Assembly (NCBI GenBank): GCA_023380675.1
Contig: JAMCRS010000072.1
Span: forward strand, 1 to 7,063
From: Chloroflexota bacterium
GTDB taxonomy: Bacteria > Chloroflexota > Anaerolineae > UBA4142
Length of the DNA stretch: 7,063 bases
Reading direction: 5' to 3'
Shown here: piece by piece, positions 6,386 through 7,063 of the stretch
Layout: the number at the start of each line of letters is the position of its first letter
Position numbering within the stretch: the first letter of the stretch is position 1
Translations under genes and position numbers: made by a program
Notes under the pieces: generated by a model
What the model saw: the letters and a program-made list of their open reading frames with translations, nothing else
Told to the model about the DNA's origin: nothing
Database searches by the model: none

Positions 6386-6862
6386 ATGAGCATGAATCGC
6401 TCGATCCGGCACAGTTCCCAAGGGAATGGGCATGGAGACAACGTTCCCGGCGAGCGCAAGATCGACGTGCTGCTCGTGGACGACGACCCGGCATTCCTCC
6501 GTTCCGCCCGGCGTTTGCTCGAAAAACGCTATGGGGACCGGGTGGACATTATCGGCACCGCCGGCAGCGCGGAGTCGTGCCTGGCCCAGGCGCAATTGCT
6601 CGCGCCGCAAGTCGTCCTGATGGGAGTCGACACCTGCGGCTTGACCGGGCTGGGCACCATTCCCTTGATCCACATCCTGTTCCCGGAAATCCGCGTCATC
6701 GCGTTGACGCGCGGCGACAAAAAATGCTCGCGGCGAATGGTCCTCGCGGCCGGCGGGCACGATCTCGTCGCCAAGTCCGCCCTCAAAACCGACCTGGTGC
6801 CGGCGATCGAGGCGGCGATGAAACTCGACCTCGTCGGAACGCTCGCGCTCGCGGACGTCTGA
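6386..6862 (+). CDS. Stand-alone receiver-domain protein lacking the phospho-acceptor aspartate (pseudo-receiver)
   Basis: The product is 158 residues, a single CheY-like receiver domain at about 26-145 with a short polar N-terminal tail and no output domain. The fold is clear: IDVLLVDDDPAF opens strand beta1 with acidic residues Asp32-34. VVLMGVDTCG occupies beta3, VIALTRGDKK beta4 with Thr108, and HDLVAKSA beta5 with conserved Lys130. At the position where active receivers have Asp (VVLMD), this protein has Gly80; the nearest acid is Asp82, two residues on. The codon is GGA, two changes from GAT/GAC, so a single-base sequencing error does not explain it. The start at 6386 is supported by AGGGGG at 6374-6379. 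A KaiB-like gene begins 63 bases after its stop, so the two probably form one operon. It may act by protein binding without phosphorylation; true signalling through Asp82 is not excluded. Confidence 0.85.
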   Translation: MSMNRSIRHSSQGNGHGDNVPGERKIDVLLVDDDPAFLRSARRLLEKRYGDRVDIIGTAGSAESCLAQAQLLAPQVVLMGVDTCGLTGLGTIPLIHILFPEIRVIALTRGDKKCSRRMVLAAGGHDLVAKSALKTDLVPAIEAAMKLDLVGTLALADV

Positions 6863-6925
6863 TCGCGGCCGGACCGGCGGCGGCGACCGGACCGCGCCGC
6901 AATGTCAATCAGGAGCTCTCACCGA

Positions 6926-7063
6926 ATGCCGCGTCGACCGCCAACGAAGTCGAGCCGAGGACCGGCGCCCAAGCGCAAAACCTCGCCGCAAACCAAACCC
7001 ACCTTTCGCCTGTACGTTACACCGCGCGACGACACTTGCGCACGAGCCGTGGCCAACCTGAAA
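6926..7063 (+). CDS. KaiB-like thioredoxin-fold protein, N-terminal part (runs off the window)
   Basis: Forty-six codons are visible up to the right edge without a stop. An AGGAG at 6911-6915 stands 10 bases before the ATG. After a basic, Pro/Ser/Thr-rich N-terminal extension of about 24 residues (MPRRPPTKSSRGPAPKRK and a few more), the sequence FRLYVTPRDDTCARAVANLK matches the start of the KaiB domain. Cyanobacterial KaiB reads [20 protein letters not shown] at this place: the LYV strand, the loop, then a helix with RA and LK. KaiB proteins bind the KaiC ATPase and switch fold. Non-cyanobacterial relatives often occur with KaiC-like and two-component genes. The call rests on about 20 residues, so the family is likely but the full domain and its fold-switch residues are unseen. 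It is probably cotranscribed with the pseudo-receiver gene. Confidence 0.7.
   Translation, partial: MPRRPPTKSSRGPAPKRKTSPQTKPTFRLYVTPRDDTCARAVANLK

Noticed and set aside
1..7063. CRISPR arrays, tRNA or rRNA genes, insertion sequences
   Set aside because: No regularly spaced identical repeats, no tRNA-like cloverleaf with a T-loop signature, no rRNA motifs and no transposase or terminal repeats were seen on either strand.

Overview
The window is GC-rich, with strong G/C at third codon positions in most genes. It encodes a Gram-negative type lipoprotein signal, a PD40/TolB-like propeller protein, a receiver-like protein and a KaiB-like protein. This fits a proteobacterium or a similar GC-rich didermal bacterium; the taxon cannot be fixed from the sequence alone. 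About 5.5 kb of the window lies in two large convergent units, followed by a small regulatory pair that runs off the right edge.

Left part (1-4579, + strand). The 3' tail of an unrecognised gene ends at 109. A good sigma70-type promoter (137-165) is followed by a roughly 140-nt leader with a hairpin and an intrinsic-terminator-like stem plus seven T's (251-276) that can form mutually exclusive pairings. After it comes a lipoprotein gene (start 313) with a beta-solenoid-like N-terminus and two PKD domains. Its frame breaks near a run of five C's (1566-1570), and the protein continues without loss of sense in the next frame. That second frame holds a long glycine/asparagine-rich region and then 12 PD40 (WD40-like) blades, to 4579. 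I read these two frames as one ancestral outer-surface protein of about 1421 residues, split by a one-base shift. The shift could be a mutation, a sequencing error or, less likely, +1 recoding.

Middle (4576-6056, - strand). A solitary SPPY-type DNA amino-methyltransferase converges on the propeller gene. The two stop codons interlock in one CTAG. Its start is best placed at 5886, with its own AAGGAT ribosome site and a perfect TATAAT promoter element upstream. No restriction endonuclease is visible. The gene's 5' half is visibly less GC-rich than its neighbours, suggesting acquisition by transfer.

Right part (6057-7063, + strand). A 330-bp gene-free stretch holds three consecutive inverted repeats (6265-6321). 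It is followed by a small stand-alone receiver domain whose phospho-acceptor aspartate is replaced by glycine. Sixty-three bases later comes the start of a KaiB-like gene, cut by the window edge. A free pseudo-receiver beside KaiB recalls the pseudo-receiver domains of CikA and KaiA, the CikA one being a known KaiB partner. This pair, together with the split surface protein and its attenuator-like leader, is the most interesting content here.
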